Shown here piece after piece: positions 49,230 through 62,262 of a DNA stretch of 64,000 nucleotides. The stretch's first letter is position 1; each line of letters starts with the position of its first letter. The notes under the pieces were generated by a model. It was given only the letters and a program-made list of their open reading frames with translations. It searched no databases and had not been told where the DNA came from. The translations under genes and the position numbers were made by a program. Where the stretch lies: NCBI GenBank assembly GCA_026874595.1, contig CM049308.1, forward strand, positions 46,817,327-46,881,326. Reading direction: 5' to 3'. Source of the stretch: Sipunculus nudus. Its lineage: Eukaryota; Annelida; Sipuncula; Golfingiida; Sipunculidae.

Positions 49230-49405
49230 GTGTTGTGTGCACCCATGCTAGAATTTCAGCAGTGATGTTTGTGTAATTGTTTCTTATTCAAAATGTTTAG
49301 TACCTGCATTGTTCATATACATGAGAAGTAATGGTCAAGCATTGAAGCATTATACCTGGTGTATTTCCCAATGCACAGGTTCGCATTAGGCCTTTAAGCC
49401 TTGTT

Positions 49406-49777
49406 CAAATTTAACTTAATTTTGTAACCCATATGTAAACGAGTCCAGCACTAGCAGAAATGCAGGGCCCTCTGAGGATCATTGTCTGACCACATCTAGT
49501 TTTCTCTATTTTTGACACCTTCAAAGAGGGGCATGGTTGTTTGTTAACAAGTCACAAATTGTAACAGTTGCAACTGGACTCTTCTTACTTAACATCCAGA
49601 GAGGTCCATGCAAAATCTCCTAAGAAACCATAAATTAGGTCTCTGTTACCCATATCCTCTGAGCTAAGCTTCAGTTGAATGGGGATACCATCTACAAAAT
49701 GTAGCATTCTGATGATGAAATTCCTTTTGTGAATGTCTTCTTAGTCAGCTGAGCGTCATGGCCCATGGGTCACTTGT
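49406..49777 (+). mobile_element. H5 3' fragment abutting the satellite
   Basis: Body text resembles 42240-42400. It ends CAGCTGAGCGTCATGGCCCA and CACTTG at 49772-49776. The satellite starts within two bases. Confidence 0.55.
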
Positions 49778-52700
49778 CATTATACACACACAGGATAGCC
49801 TGCCTAAACAAAATGAAGCGATCTTAACTTATCATTATATACACACAGGAGAGCCTGCCTAAACCAACCCAGGTGATCTTAACTTATCATTATATACACA
49901 CAGGAGAGCCTGCCTAAACCTTCCCAGGTGATCTCTGGTTATCATTATATACACACAGGAGAGCCTGCCTTAACAAGCCCAGGTGATCACTACTTATCAT
50001 TATACACACACAGGAGAGCCTGTCTAAACCAACCCAGGTGATCTTTACTTTTCATTATATACACACAGGAGATCTAGAGCCTGCCTAAACAAACCCAGGT
50101 GATCACTACTTATCATTCTAGACACACAGGAGAGCACTTAAACCAACTCAGGTGATCACTACTTATCATTATACATACACAGGGGAGCCTGCCTAAACCA
50201 ACCCATTTGATCTTTACTTATCATTATACACACACAGGCAAGCCTGCCTAAACCAATCCATGTGATCTTTACTTTTCATTATACACACACAGAAGAGCCT
50301 GCCTAAACCAACCCATGTGATCTTTACTTATGATTATACACAAACAGGATAGCCTGCCTAAATATCCCAGGTTATCTTTTCTTATCATTATATACAAACA
50401 GGAGAGCCTGCCTAAATATCCCAGGTTATCTTTTCTTATCATTATACACAAACAGGAGAGCCTGCCTAAACCAACCCAGGTGATGTTAACTTTTCATTAT
50501 ACACACACAGAAGAGCCTGCCTAAACCAACCCAGGTGATCTCTACTTATGAATATACACAAACAGGAGAGCCTGCCTAAACCAACCCAGGTGATCTCTAC
50601 TGTGTGTGTATAATGAAAAGTTAACATCACCTGGGTTGGTTTAGGCAGGCTCTCCTGTGTGTGCAGGCTCCTGGGTTTGTTTAGGCAGGCTCAGCTGTGT
50701 GTGTATAATGATAAGCAGTGATCACCAGGGTAGGTCTAGGCAGGCTCTCCTGTGTGTGTATAATGATCAGCAGTGATCACCTGGGTAGGTTTAGGCAGGC
50801 TCTCCTGTGTGTGTATAATGATAAGTAAAGATAACTTGGGTTATTTAGGCAGGCTCTTCTGTGTGTGTATAATGATAAGTAGAGATCGCCTTGGTTGGTT
50901 TAGGCAGGCTCAGCTGTGTGTGTATAATGATAAGCAGTGATCACCAGGGTAGGTTTAGGCAGGCTCTCCTGTGTGTGTATAATGATCAGCAGTGATCACC
51001 TGGGTAGGTTTAGGCAGGCTCTCCTGTGTGTGTATAATGACAAGTAAAGATAACCTGGGTTATTTAGGCAGGCTCTCCTGTGTGTGTATAATGATAAGTT
51101 GTGATCACCTAAGTAGGTTTAGGCAGGCTCTCCTGTGTGTGTATAATGATAAGTAAGGATAACCCTGGTGATCACTGCTTATCATTATACACACACAGGA
51201 GAGCCTGCCTAAACCAACCCTGGTGATCACTGCTTATCATCATACACACACAGGAGAGCCTGCCTTAACCAACCCAGGTTATCTTTACTTATCATTATAC
51301 ACACACCGGAGAGCCTGCCTAAACCTACCGAGATGATCACTGCTTATCATTATACCAAACAGGAGAGCCTGCCTAAATAACCAAGGTTATCTTTACATAT
51401 AATTATACACACACAGGAGAGCCTGCCTAAACCTACCCTGGTGATCACTGCTTATCATTATACACACACAGCTGAGCCTGCCTAAACCAACCCAGGTGAT
51501 CACTGCTTATCATTATACACACAGGAGAGCCTGCCTAAACCTACCCAGGTTATCTTTACTTATCATTATACACACACAGGAGAGCCTGTCTAAACCTACC
51601 CTGGTGATCACTGCTTATCATTATACACACACAGCTGAGCCTGCCTAAACCAACCCAGGTGATCACTGCTTATCATTATACACACACAGGAGAGCCTGCC
51701 TAAATAACCCAGGTTATCTTTACTTATCATTATACACACACAGGAGAGCCTGCCTAAACCTACTTAGGTGATCACTGCTGATCATTATACACACACAGGA
51801 GAGCCTGCCTAAATAACCCAGGTTATCTTTACTTATCATTATACACACACAGGAGAGCCTGCCTAAACCTACCCTGGTGATCACTGCTGATCATTATACA
51901 CACACAGGAGAGCCTGCCTAAACCTACCCTGGTGATCACTGCTTATCATTATACACACACAGCTGAGCCTGCCTAAACCAACCCAGGCGATCTCTACTTA
52001 TCATTATACACACACAGGAGAGCCTGCCTAAATAACCCAGGTTATCTTTACTTATCATTATACACACACAGGAGAGCCTGCCTAAACCTACCCAGGTGAT
52101 CACTGCTGATCATTATACACACACAGGAGAGCCTGCCTAAACCTACCCTGGTGATCACTGCTTATCATTATACACACACAGGAGAGCCTGTCTAAACCTA
52201 CCCTGGTGATCACTGCTTATCATTATACACACACAGCTGAGCCTGCCTAAACCAACCCAGGTGATCACTGCTTATCATTATACACACACAGGAGAGCCTG
52301 CCTAAATAACCCAGGTTATCTTTACTTATCATTATACACACACAGGAGAGCCTGCCTAAACCTACTTAGGTGATCACTGCTTATCATTATACACACACAG
52401 GAGAGCCTGCCTAAATAACCCAGGTTATCTTTACTTATCATTATACACACACAGGAGAGCCTGCCTAAACCTACCCAGGTGATCACTGCTGATCATTATA
52501 CACACACAGGAGAGCCTGCCTAAACCTACCCAGGTGATCACTGCTGATCATTATACACAAACAGGAGAGCCTGCCTAAACAAACCCAGGTGATCTCTACT
52601 TATCATTATACACACACAGGAGAGCCTGCCTAAACCAACCCAGGTGATGTTAACTTTTCATTATACACACACAGAAGAGCCTGCCTAAACCAACCCAGGC

Positions 52701-55700
52701 GATCTCTACTTATGATTATACACAAACAGGAGAGCCTGCCTAAACCAACCCAGGTGATCTCTACTTATGAATATACACAAACAGGAGAGCCTGCCTAAAT
52801 ATCCCAGGTTATCTTTACTTATCATTATACACACAGGAGAGCCTGCCTAAATATCCCAGGTTATCTTTACTTATCATTATACACACAGGAGAGCCTGCCT
52901 AAACCTACCCAGGTGATCACTGCTGATCATTATACACACACAGGAGAGCCTGCCTAAACAAACCCAGGTGATCTCTACTTATCATTATACACACACAGGA
53001 GAGCCTGCCTAAACCAACCCAGGTGATCACTGCTTATCATTATACACACACAGGAGAGCCTGCCTAAATAACCCAGGTTATCTTTACTTATCATTATACA
53101 CACACAGGAGAGCCTGCCTAAACCAACCCTGGTGATCACTGCTTATCATCATACACACACAGGAGAGCCTGCCTTAACCAACCCAGGTTATCTTTACTTA
53201 TCATTATACACACACCGGAGAGCCTGCCTAAACCTACCGAGATGATCACTGCTTATCATTATACCAAACAGGAGAGCCTGCCTAAATAACCAAGGTTATC
53301 TTTACATATAATTATACACACACAGGAGAGCCTGCCTAAACCTACCCTGGTGATCACTGCTTATCATTATACACACACAGCTGAGCCTGCCTAAACCAAC
53401 CCAGGTGATCACTGCTTATCATTATACACACAGGAGAGCCTGCCTAAACCTACCCAGGTTATCTTTACTTATCATTATACACACACAGGAGAGCCTGTCT
53501 AAACCTACCCTGGTGATCACTGCTTATCATTATACACACACAGCTGAGCCTGCCTAAACCAACCCAGGTGATCACTGCTTATCATTATACACACACAGGA
53601 GAGCCTGCCTAAATAACCCAGGTTATCTTTACTTATCATTATACACACACAGGAGAGCCTGCCTAAACCTACTTAGGTGATCACTGCTGATCATTATACA
53701 CACACAGGAGAGCCTGCCTAAATAACCCAGGTTATCTTTACTTATCATTATACACACACAGGAGAGCCTGCCTAAACCTACCCTGGTGATCACTGCTGAT
53801 CATTATACACACACAGGAGAGCCTGCCTAAACCTACCCTGGTGATCACTGCTTATCATTATACACACACAGCTGAGCCTGCCTAAACCAACCCAGGCGAT
53901 CTCTACTTATCATTATACACACACAGGAGAGCCTGCCTAAATAACCCAGGTTATCTTTACTTATCATTATACACACACAGGAGAGCCTGCCTAAACCTAC
54001 CCAGGTGATCACTGCTGATCATTATACACACACAGGAGAGCCTGCCTAAACCTACCCTGGTGATCACTGCTTATCATTATACACACACAGGAGAGCCTGT
54101 CTAAACCTACCCTGGTGATCACTGCTTATCATTATACACACACAGCTGAGCCTGCCTAAACCAACCCAGGTGATCACTGCTTATCATTATACACACACAG
54201 GAGAGCCTGCCTAAATAACCCAGGTTATCTTTACTTATCATTATACACACACAGGAGAGCCTGCCTAAACCTACTTAGGTGATCACTGCTTATCATTATA
54301 CACACACAGGAGAGCCTGCCTAAATAACCCAGGTTATCTTTACTTATCATTATACACACACAGGAGAGCCTGCCTAAACCTACCCAGGTGATCACTGCTG
54401 ATCATTATACACACACAGGAGAGCCTGCCTAAACCTACCCAGGTGATCACTGCTGATCATTATACACAAACAGGAGAGCCTGCCTAAACAAACCCAGGTG
54501 ATCTCTACTTATCATTATACACACACAGGAGAGCCTGCCTAAACCAACCCAGGTGATGTTAACTTTTCATTATACACACACAGAAGAGCCTGCCTAAACC
54601 AACCCAGGCGATCTCTACTTATGATTATACACAAACAGGAGAGCCTGCCTAAACCAACCCAGTTGATCTCTACTTATGAATATACACAAACAGGAGAGCC
54701 TGCCTAAATATCCCAGGTTATCTTTACTTATCATTATACACACAGGAGAGCCTGCCTAAATATCCCAGGTTATCTTTACTTATCATTATACACACAGGAG
54801 AGCCTGCCTAAACCTACCCAGGTGATCACTGCTGATCATTATACACACACAGGAGAGCCTGCCTAAACAAACCCAGGTGATCTCTACTTATCATTATACA
54901 CACACAGGAGAGCCTGCCTAAACCAACCCAGGTGATGTTAACTTTTCATTATACACACACAGAAGAGCCTGTCGAAACCAACCCAGGCGATCTCTACTTA
55001 TGATTATACACAAACAGGAGAGCCTGCCTAAATATCCCAGGTTATCTTTACTTATCATTATACACACAGGAGAGCCTGCCTTAACAATCCTAGGTGATCA
55101 CTGCTTATCATTATACACATACAGGAGAGCCTGCCTAAACCAACCCAGGTGATGTAAACTTTTTATTATACACACACAGAAGAGCCTGCCTAAACCAACC
55201 CAGGTTATCTCTACTTATGATTATAAACAAACAGGAGAGCCTGCCTAAACATCCCAGGTTATCTTTACTTATCATTATACACACAAGGAGCCTGCCTTAA
55301 CAATCCTAGGTGATCACTGCTTATCATTATACACACACAGGAGAGCCTGCCTAAATAACCCAGGTTATCTTTGTTAATAATTATACACATACAGGAGAGC
55401 CTGCCTAAACCTACCCTGGTGATCACTGCTTATCATTATACACACACAGCTGAGCCTGCCTAAACCAACCCAGGCGATCTCTACTTATCATTATACACAC
55501 ACAGGAGAGCCTGCCTAAATAACCCAGGTTATCTTTACTTATCATTATACACACACAGGAGAGCCTGCCTAAACCTACCCAGGTGATCACTGCTGATCAT
55601 TATACACACACAGGAGAGCCTGCCTAAACCTACCCTGGTGATCACTGCTTATCATTATACACACACAGGAGAGCCTGTCTAAACCTACCCTGGTGATCAC

Positions 55701-58700
55701 TGCTTATCATTATACACACACAGCTGAGCCTGCCTAAACCAACCCAGGTGATCACTGCTTATCATTATACACACACAGGAGAGCCTGCCTAAATAACCCA
55801 GGTTATCTTTACTTATCATTATACACACACAGGAGAGCCTGCCTAAACCTACTTAGGTGATCACTGCTTATCATTATACACACACAGGAGAGCCTGCCTA
55901 AATAACCCAGGTTATCTTTACTTATCATTATACACACACAGGAGAGCCTGCCTAAACCTACCCAGGTGATCACTGCTGATCATTATACACACACAGGAGA
56001 GCCTGCCTAAACCTACCCAGGTGATCACTGCTGATCATTATACACAAACAGGAGAGCCTGCCTAAACAAACCCAGGTGATCTCTACTTATCATTATACAC
56101 ACACAGGAGAGCCTGCCTAAACCAACCCAGGTGATGTTAACTTTTCATTATACACACACAGAAGAGCCTGCCTAAACCAACCCAGGCGATCTCTACTTAT
56201 GATTATACACAAACAGGAGAGCCTGCCTAAACCAACCCAGGTGATCTCTACTTATGAATATACACAAACAGGAGAGCCTGCCTAAATATCCCAGGTTATC
56301 TTTACTTATCATTATACACACAGGAGAGCCTGCCTAAATATCCCAGGTTATCTTTACTTATCATTATACACACAGGAGAGCCTGCCTAAACCTACCCAGG
56401 TGATCACTGCTGATCATTATACACACACAGGAGAGCCTGCCTAAACAAACCCAGGTGATCTCTACTTATCATTATACACACACAGGAGAGCCTGCCTAAA
56501 CCAACCCAGGTGATCACTGCTTATCATTATACACACACAGGAGAGCCTGCCTAAATAACCCAGGTTATCTTTACTTATCATTATACACACACAGGAGAGC
56601 CTGCCTAAACCAACCCTGGTGATCACTGCTTATCATCATACACACACAGGAGAGCCTGCCTTAACCAACCCAGGTTATCTTTACTTATCATTATACACAC
56701 ACCGGAGAGCCTGCCTAAACCTACCGAGATGATCACTGCTTATCATTATACCAAACAGGAGAGCCTGCCTAAATAACCAAGGTTATCTTTACATATAATT
56801 ATACACACACAGGAGAGCCTGCCTAAACCTACCCTGGTGATCACTGCTTATCATTATACACACACAGCTGAGCCTGCCTAAACCAACCCAGGTGATCACT
56901 GCTTATCATTATACACACAGGAGAGCCTGCCTAAACCTACCCAGGTTATCTTTACTTATCATTATACACACACAGGAGAGCCTGTCTAAACCTACCCTGG
57001 TGATCACTGCTTATCATTATACACACACAGCTGAGCCTGCCTAAACCAACCCAGGTGATCACTGCTTATCATTATACACACACAGGAGAGCCTGCCTAAA
57101 TAACCCAGGTTATCTTTACTTATCATTATACACACACAGGAGAGCCTGCCTAAACCTACTTAGGTGATCACTGCTGATCATTATACACACACAGGAGAGC
57201 CTGCCTAAATAACCCAGGTTATCTTTACTTATCATTATACACACACAGGAGAGCCTGCCTAAACCTACCCTGGTGATCACTGCTGATCATTATACACACA
57301 CAGGAGAGCCTGCCTAAACCTACCCTGGTGATCACTGCTTATCATTATACACACACAGCTGAGCCTGCCTAAACCAACCCAGGCGATCTCTACTTATCAT
57401 TATACACACACAGGAGAGCCTGCCTAAATAACCCAGGTTATCTTTACTTATCATTATACACACACAGGAGAGCCTGCCTAAACCTACCCAGGTGATCACT
57501 GCTGATCATTATACACACACAGGAGAGCCTGCCTAAACCTACCCTGGTGATCACTGCTTATCATTATACACACACAGGAGAGCCTGTCTAAACCTACCCT
57601 GGTGATCACTGCTTATCATTATACACACACAGCTGAGCCTGCCTAAACCAACCCAGGTGATCACTGCTTATCATTATACACACACAGGAGAGCCTGCCTA
57701 AATAACCCAGGTTATCTTTACTTATCATTATACACACACAGGAGAGCCTGCCTAAACCTACTTAGGTGATCACTGCTTATCATTATACACACACAGGAGA
57801 GCCTGCCTAAATAACCCAGGTTATCTTTACTTATCATTATACACACACAGGAGAGCCTGCCTAAACCTACCCAGGTGATCACTGCTGATCATTATACACA
57901 CACAGGAGAGCCTGCCTAAACCTACCCAGGTGATCACTGCTGATCATTATACACAAACAGGAGAGCCTGCCTAAACAAACCCAGGTGATCTCTACTTATC
58001 ATTATACACACACAGGAGAGCCTGCCTAAACCAACCCAGGTGATGTTAACTTTTCATTATACACACACAGAAGAGCCTGCCTAAACCAACCCAGGCGATC
58101 TCTACTTATGATTATACACAAACAGGAGAGCCTGCCTAAACCAACCCAGTTGATCTCTACTTATGAATATACACAAACAGGAGAGCCTGCCTAAATATCC
58201 CAGGTTATCTTTACTTATCATTATACACACAGGAGAGCCTGCCTAAATATCCCAGGTTATCTTTACTTATCATTATACACACAGGAGAGCCTGCCTAAAC
58301 CTACCCAGGTGATCACTGCTGATCATTATACACACACAGGAGAGCCTGCCTAAACAAACCCAGGTGATCTCTACTTATCATTATACACACACAGGAGAGC
58401 CTGCCTAAACCAACCCAGGTGATGTTAACTTTTCATTATACACACACAGAAGAGCCTGTCGAAACCAACCCAGGCGATCTCTACTTATGATTATACACAA
58501 ACAGGAGAGCCTGCCTAAATATCCCAGGTTATCTTTACTTATCATTATACACACAGGAGAGCCTGCCTTAACAATCCTAGGTGATCACTGCTTATCATTA
58601 TACACATACAGGAGAGCCTGCCTAAACCAACCCAGGTGATGTAAACTTTTTATTATACACACACAGAAGAGCCTGCCTAAACCAACCCAGGTTATCTCTA

Positions 58701-59190
58701 CTTATGATTATAAACAAACAGGAGAGCCTGCCTAAACATCCCAGGTTATCTTTACTTATCATTATACACACAAGGAGCCTGCCTTAACAATCCTAGGTGA
58801 TCACTGCTTATCATTATACACACACAGGAGAGCCTGCCTAAATAACCCAGGTTATCTTTGTTAATAATTATACACATACAGGAGAGCCTGCCTAAACCTA
58901 CCCTGGTGATCACTGCTTATCATTATACACACACAGGAGAGCCTGCCTAAACCTACCCAGGTTATCTTTACTTACCATTATACACACACAGGAGAGCCTG
59001 CCGAAACCTACCCAGGTGATCATTGCTTATCATTATACACACACAGGAGATCCTGCCTAGACCAACCCTGGTGATCACTGCTTATCATTATACACACACA
59101 GGAGAGCCTGCCTAAACCAACCCAGGTGATCATTGCTTATCATCATACACACACAGCTGAGCTGTCTAAACCTACCCAAGTAAAATACAG
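49778..59190. repeat. 9.4-kb satellite of about 54-bp units with higher-order repeats
   Basis: The core CAGGAGAGCCTGCCTAAA is followed by either CCWACCCWGGTGATCACT or TAACCCAGGTTATCTTTAC, then TATCATTATACACACA, with steps of about 52-56 bp. From about 51180 on, marker variants recur at exact offsets: ACACACCGGA at 51301, 53210 and 56697 (1,909 and 3,487 bp); GCCTGTCGAAACC near 54968 and 58455 (3,487 bp). The stretch 56697-58910 is nearly identical to 53210-55423. Edge units are more diverged. There are no spacers or genes. Confidence 0.95.
50598..51168 (-). repeat. Inverted block inside the satellite
   Basis: For about 570 bp the unit runs in reverse complement (GTTTAGGCAGGCTCTCCTGT, TGTGTGTATAATGATAAG) and then returns to the forward orientation at about 51168. 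The left junction is a close palindrome: forward GGTGATGTTAACTTTTCATT at about 50481 reappears inverted just after 50600. Confidence 0.93.
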
Positions 59191-59419
59191 TCGTAAACTT
59201 ACACATGATAATCTCATATATTTCTATTTAAAATTTTTTTTTATGGATTTTTGCATTTGACATGGACTTGAGTTCCCAATGACTTAGACTCAAAGGTGGT
59301 GGACTCAATGACATAGACTCGTACTAAGTTTGTAGTTTGATTGAAAGTTTTAGACAATCTACAAATTGACTGATTTTACAGATTGACTGCATAATAACTG
59401 CTAGTAAACTCACATTTTT
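59191..59419. other. Unique intron sequence between satellite and H2
   Basis: About 230 bp; no feature recognised. Confidence 0.5.
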
Positions 59420-62231
59420 GTATCCCCAGACAAAGTCAGGGGATATTATGTTTTCATACCGGTCCCCCCGCCGCGGCCACCGCCGCATATAAATCTTGTT
59501 GGCGCGATAACTCAAAAAATATTTCACGGATCTTTACCAAACTTGGTATATCCATAGATATGGGTGAGAGGATGAAGCCTATTTAAAATGAGGTCATGAC
59601 CTTGACTTGGAGAGTGTCCTTGGCCTTGAATAGGTCCAATTTTGGGGAAAATCACACAAATTCTTAAATATCTCAAGAAATCTTGCATGGATTGATCCCA
59701 AAATCAAGTTGATGGAAGATCATGGATAGGGTTGTCATGTTCCAGAAACTGGTGGCGCCACCTATTATTCTTTACTTGTTTTTGTGCCGTTTAATACCCC
59801 CAAAATTGCTGCTTGACAGAACTGTGAGCATTTTAAGTCAAAAACTAATGGACAGATTTCTTTTATATTATGCTTATACATAGATCTATATGGGTTATGG
59901 GATGATGTTTATTTAAATTGGGGTCATGACCTTTCCTATGAGAGTGGCCTTGACCTTGAATATTGCCATATATGGTGAAAATCACACAAAATCATTTATA
60001 TCTCAATAAGGGATGCATGGATTGGTCCAAAAATCAACTTGACCGAAGATCTTGAATAGTAATGTCATGTACCGGAAACAGGTGGCACCACCTGTTATTA
60101 TTTTACTTGTTCTATGCCGTTTAATACCCCATCATTGCCACTTAACAGTACTGTGAGCATTATAAGTCAAAAACTAATGGACAGATTTCTTTCATATTGT
60201 GCATATACATAGACATGGGTTATGGGATGATGTATATGTAAATTGGGGTCATGACCTTTCCTATTAGAGTGGCCTTGCCCTTGAATATTGCCATATATGG
60301 TGAAAATCACACAAAATCATTAATATCTCAATAAGGGATGCATTGATTGGTCTAAAAATCAACTTGACCAAAGATCTTGGATAGTGTTGTCATGTACCGG
60401 AAACTGGTAGCGCCACTTGTTATTCTTTTACTTGTTTTCGTGCCGTTTAATACCCCATCATTGCCACTTAACAGTACTGTGAGCATTATAAGTCAAAAAC
60501 TAATGGACAGATTTCTTTCATATAATGCATAAACATAGATATGGGTTATGGGATGATGTTTATTTAAATTGGGGTCATGACCTTTCCTATGAGAGTGGCC
60601 TTGCCCTTGAATATTGCCATATATGGTGAAAATCACACAAAATCATTAATATCTCAATAAGGGATGCATTGATTGGTCCAAAAATCAACTTGACTGAAGA
60701 TCTCGGATAGTGTTGTCATGTACCAGAAACTTGTAGCGCCACCTGTTATTGTATCCGCCAAAACAGTTTTGCGGATACTATCTTTTCAGCTGCATGCTGC
60801 TGCCGTCGCCGCGGCATAGGTGTCTGGAGAACTCCTCCGTTACCACTGGGCAGAATTTTACGAAACCCAGGATTATGTTCGGGTCACATGTGAACTGCTG
60901 CGCCCCGATTTTGTTTTGACCTCTGACCTTTCCTCTGCGCTCTGCGTCCGTTTGTGCGTCTGTTTCCACACATAAACCCACATATCTCGGGAACCATTTG
61001 ACGGATCAGGAAAATTTTTTTGCACAAATGTAGCCCTTGGAGAGCTTTATAACATACACAAAAAATGGTGGTGCCACCTGCAACCATGTTTGCACAGTGT
61101 CCATCTGTTCGTCTGCCTTTGGTTAAAATCACTCATATCTCTGCAGTGATTTGACTAATTCACCTGAAATTCGGCATGCGTATACATCCTGGATAGCTTT
61201 TCTGATTTTATGACAGGTGGTGCCACCTACATTCACGTTTACGCTGCAGACATCCAAGCTCATATCTCGGGAACCGTTTGACCAATTGGACCAAAATTTT
61301 GCATGTGTATTGATCTCACATAGCTCTTTATCATATGCAAAACTGGTGGCGCCACCTGCAGCCATTTTTGCACAGCTCCCTTCTGTTTGTCTGCCATGGG
61401 ATAAAAGCTCTCATATCTCGGCAGTGGTTTGACATATCTGCCTAAAATTTTGCAGGTTTATACATCCCCGACAGCTCTCTTGATTTTATGACAGGTGGCG
61501 CCACCTGCATTCTAGTTTATGCAGCAGACATCCAAGTTCATATCTTGGGAACCGTTTGACCGATTGGGTCAATGTTTTGCATGTGTATAGTTCTCACATA
61601 GCTCTTTATCATACGCAAAACTGGTGGCGCCACCTTGAACCATTTTTGCACAGTGTCCATCTGTTTGTCTGCCACGGGCTAAAATCACTCATAAACATAT
61701 AGTGGTTTGACTTATCTGGCTCAAATTTTGCATATGTATACAACTTGGACGGCTTTCTGGATTTTGTGGTAGGTGGCGCAACCTACATACACCATTTGGC
61801 TGCAGACATCCATGCTAATATGCAACACTTCACTCTATTTCCCCTTGCCACTCAATCCATGCCTCACTTCACCCGTTCCACTCTGATTTAGGCGGATACA
61901 CGTAGTTGCTTGTCAACTACCCGTATTCTAGTTCTTTTACTTGTTTTCGTGCCGTATAATACCCCATCATTGCCACTTAACAGTACTGTGAGTAATATAA
62001 GTCAAAAACTAATGGACAGATTTCTTTCATATTATGCATATACATAAACATGGGTCAGGGGATGATGTATATTGAAATCGGGGTCATGACCTTTTCCATG
62101 AGAGTGACCTTTTATATCAGTGTGGTCTGATATTAATTGTTGCTGAAGATGGGGGGCCTATTCTTAAAGGGGGGGGGGGATTAATTGTCTGGGGATACTA
62201 TGGCACCTGCGGTGCAAAGAAATATCTAGTT
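59420..62231 (+). mobile_element. H2 element carrying a complete H1
   Basis: 5' hairpin GTATCCCC...GGGGATA at 59420; 3' GTCTGGGGATAC, hairpin GGCACC-TGC-GGTGC, CTAG-TT at 62226-62231. Core units are marked by TTAATACCCC at 59791, 60121 and 60447, and by the diverged ATAATACCCC at 61956 after the H1 insertion. Periods are 330, 326 and (after subtracting the 1,183-bp insertion) 326. A run of nine or ten G near 62169 precedes the 3' motif. It ends 31 bp before the second exon. Confidence 0.82.
60751..61933 (+). mobile_element. Complete H1 element (1,183 bp)
   Basis: 5' hairpin GTATCCGC-N12-GCGGATAC (60751-60778); 3' subterminal GGCGGATACA (61891-61900), hairpin GTAGTTG-CTTGT-CAACTAC (61902-61920), CTAG (61928-61931), TT. 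Inserted in an H2 core unit: left CTGTTATT, right CTTTTACTTG, which are contiguous at 60417-60432. The core is made of units of about 280 bp with GGTGGCGCCACC. ORFs of up to 82 codons are repeat artefacts. Confidence 0.88.
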
Positions 62232-62262
62232 ACATTTGTTTCACATTTTCTTCATATCTTAG

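Larger units (their letters stand above)
44356..49405 (+). mobile_element. H4 composite element, copy B
   Basis: 5' AAGGAACCTGTGAGCTTATG and 3' CACAGGTTCGC...CTTG-TT. It aligns with copy A (5445-10118) from end to end, including the CACCTCATGGG block (47129-47195) and the internal H5-variant. It has one extra insertion, an H4 element at 45584-46888. Confidence 0.75.
23438..62262 (+). other. 38.8-kb phase-1 intron of the MAP4K3/5-like gene
   Basis: The interval between the two matching exons begins GTATGT and ends TCTTAG. It contains a full LTR retrotransposon, a LINE fragment, several DNA transposons, many Helitron2-like elements and a 9.4-kb satellite. All retrotransposon ORFs in it are broken. 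No additional exon was recognised, although a short unconserved exon could be missed by eye. Confidence 0.75.

Noticed and set aside
49778-59190. Array of about 54-bp repeats resembling CRISPR at first glance
   Set aside because: There are no unique spacers. Units are contiguous, form higher-order repeats, and lie in a eukaryotic intron.
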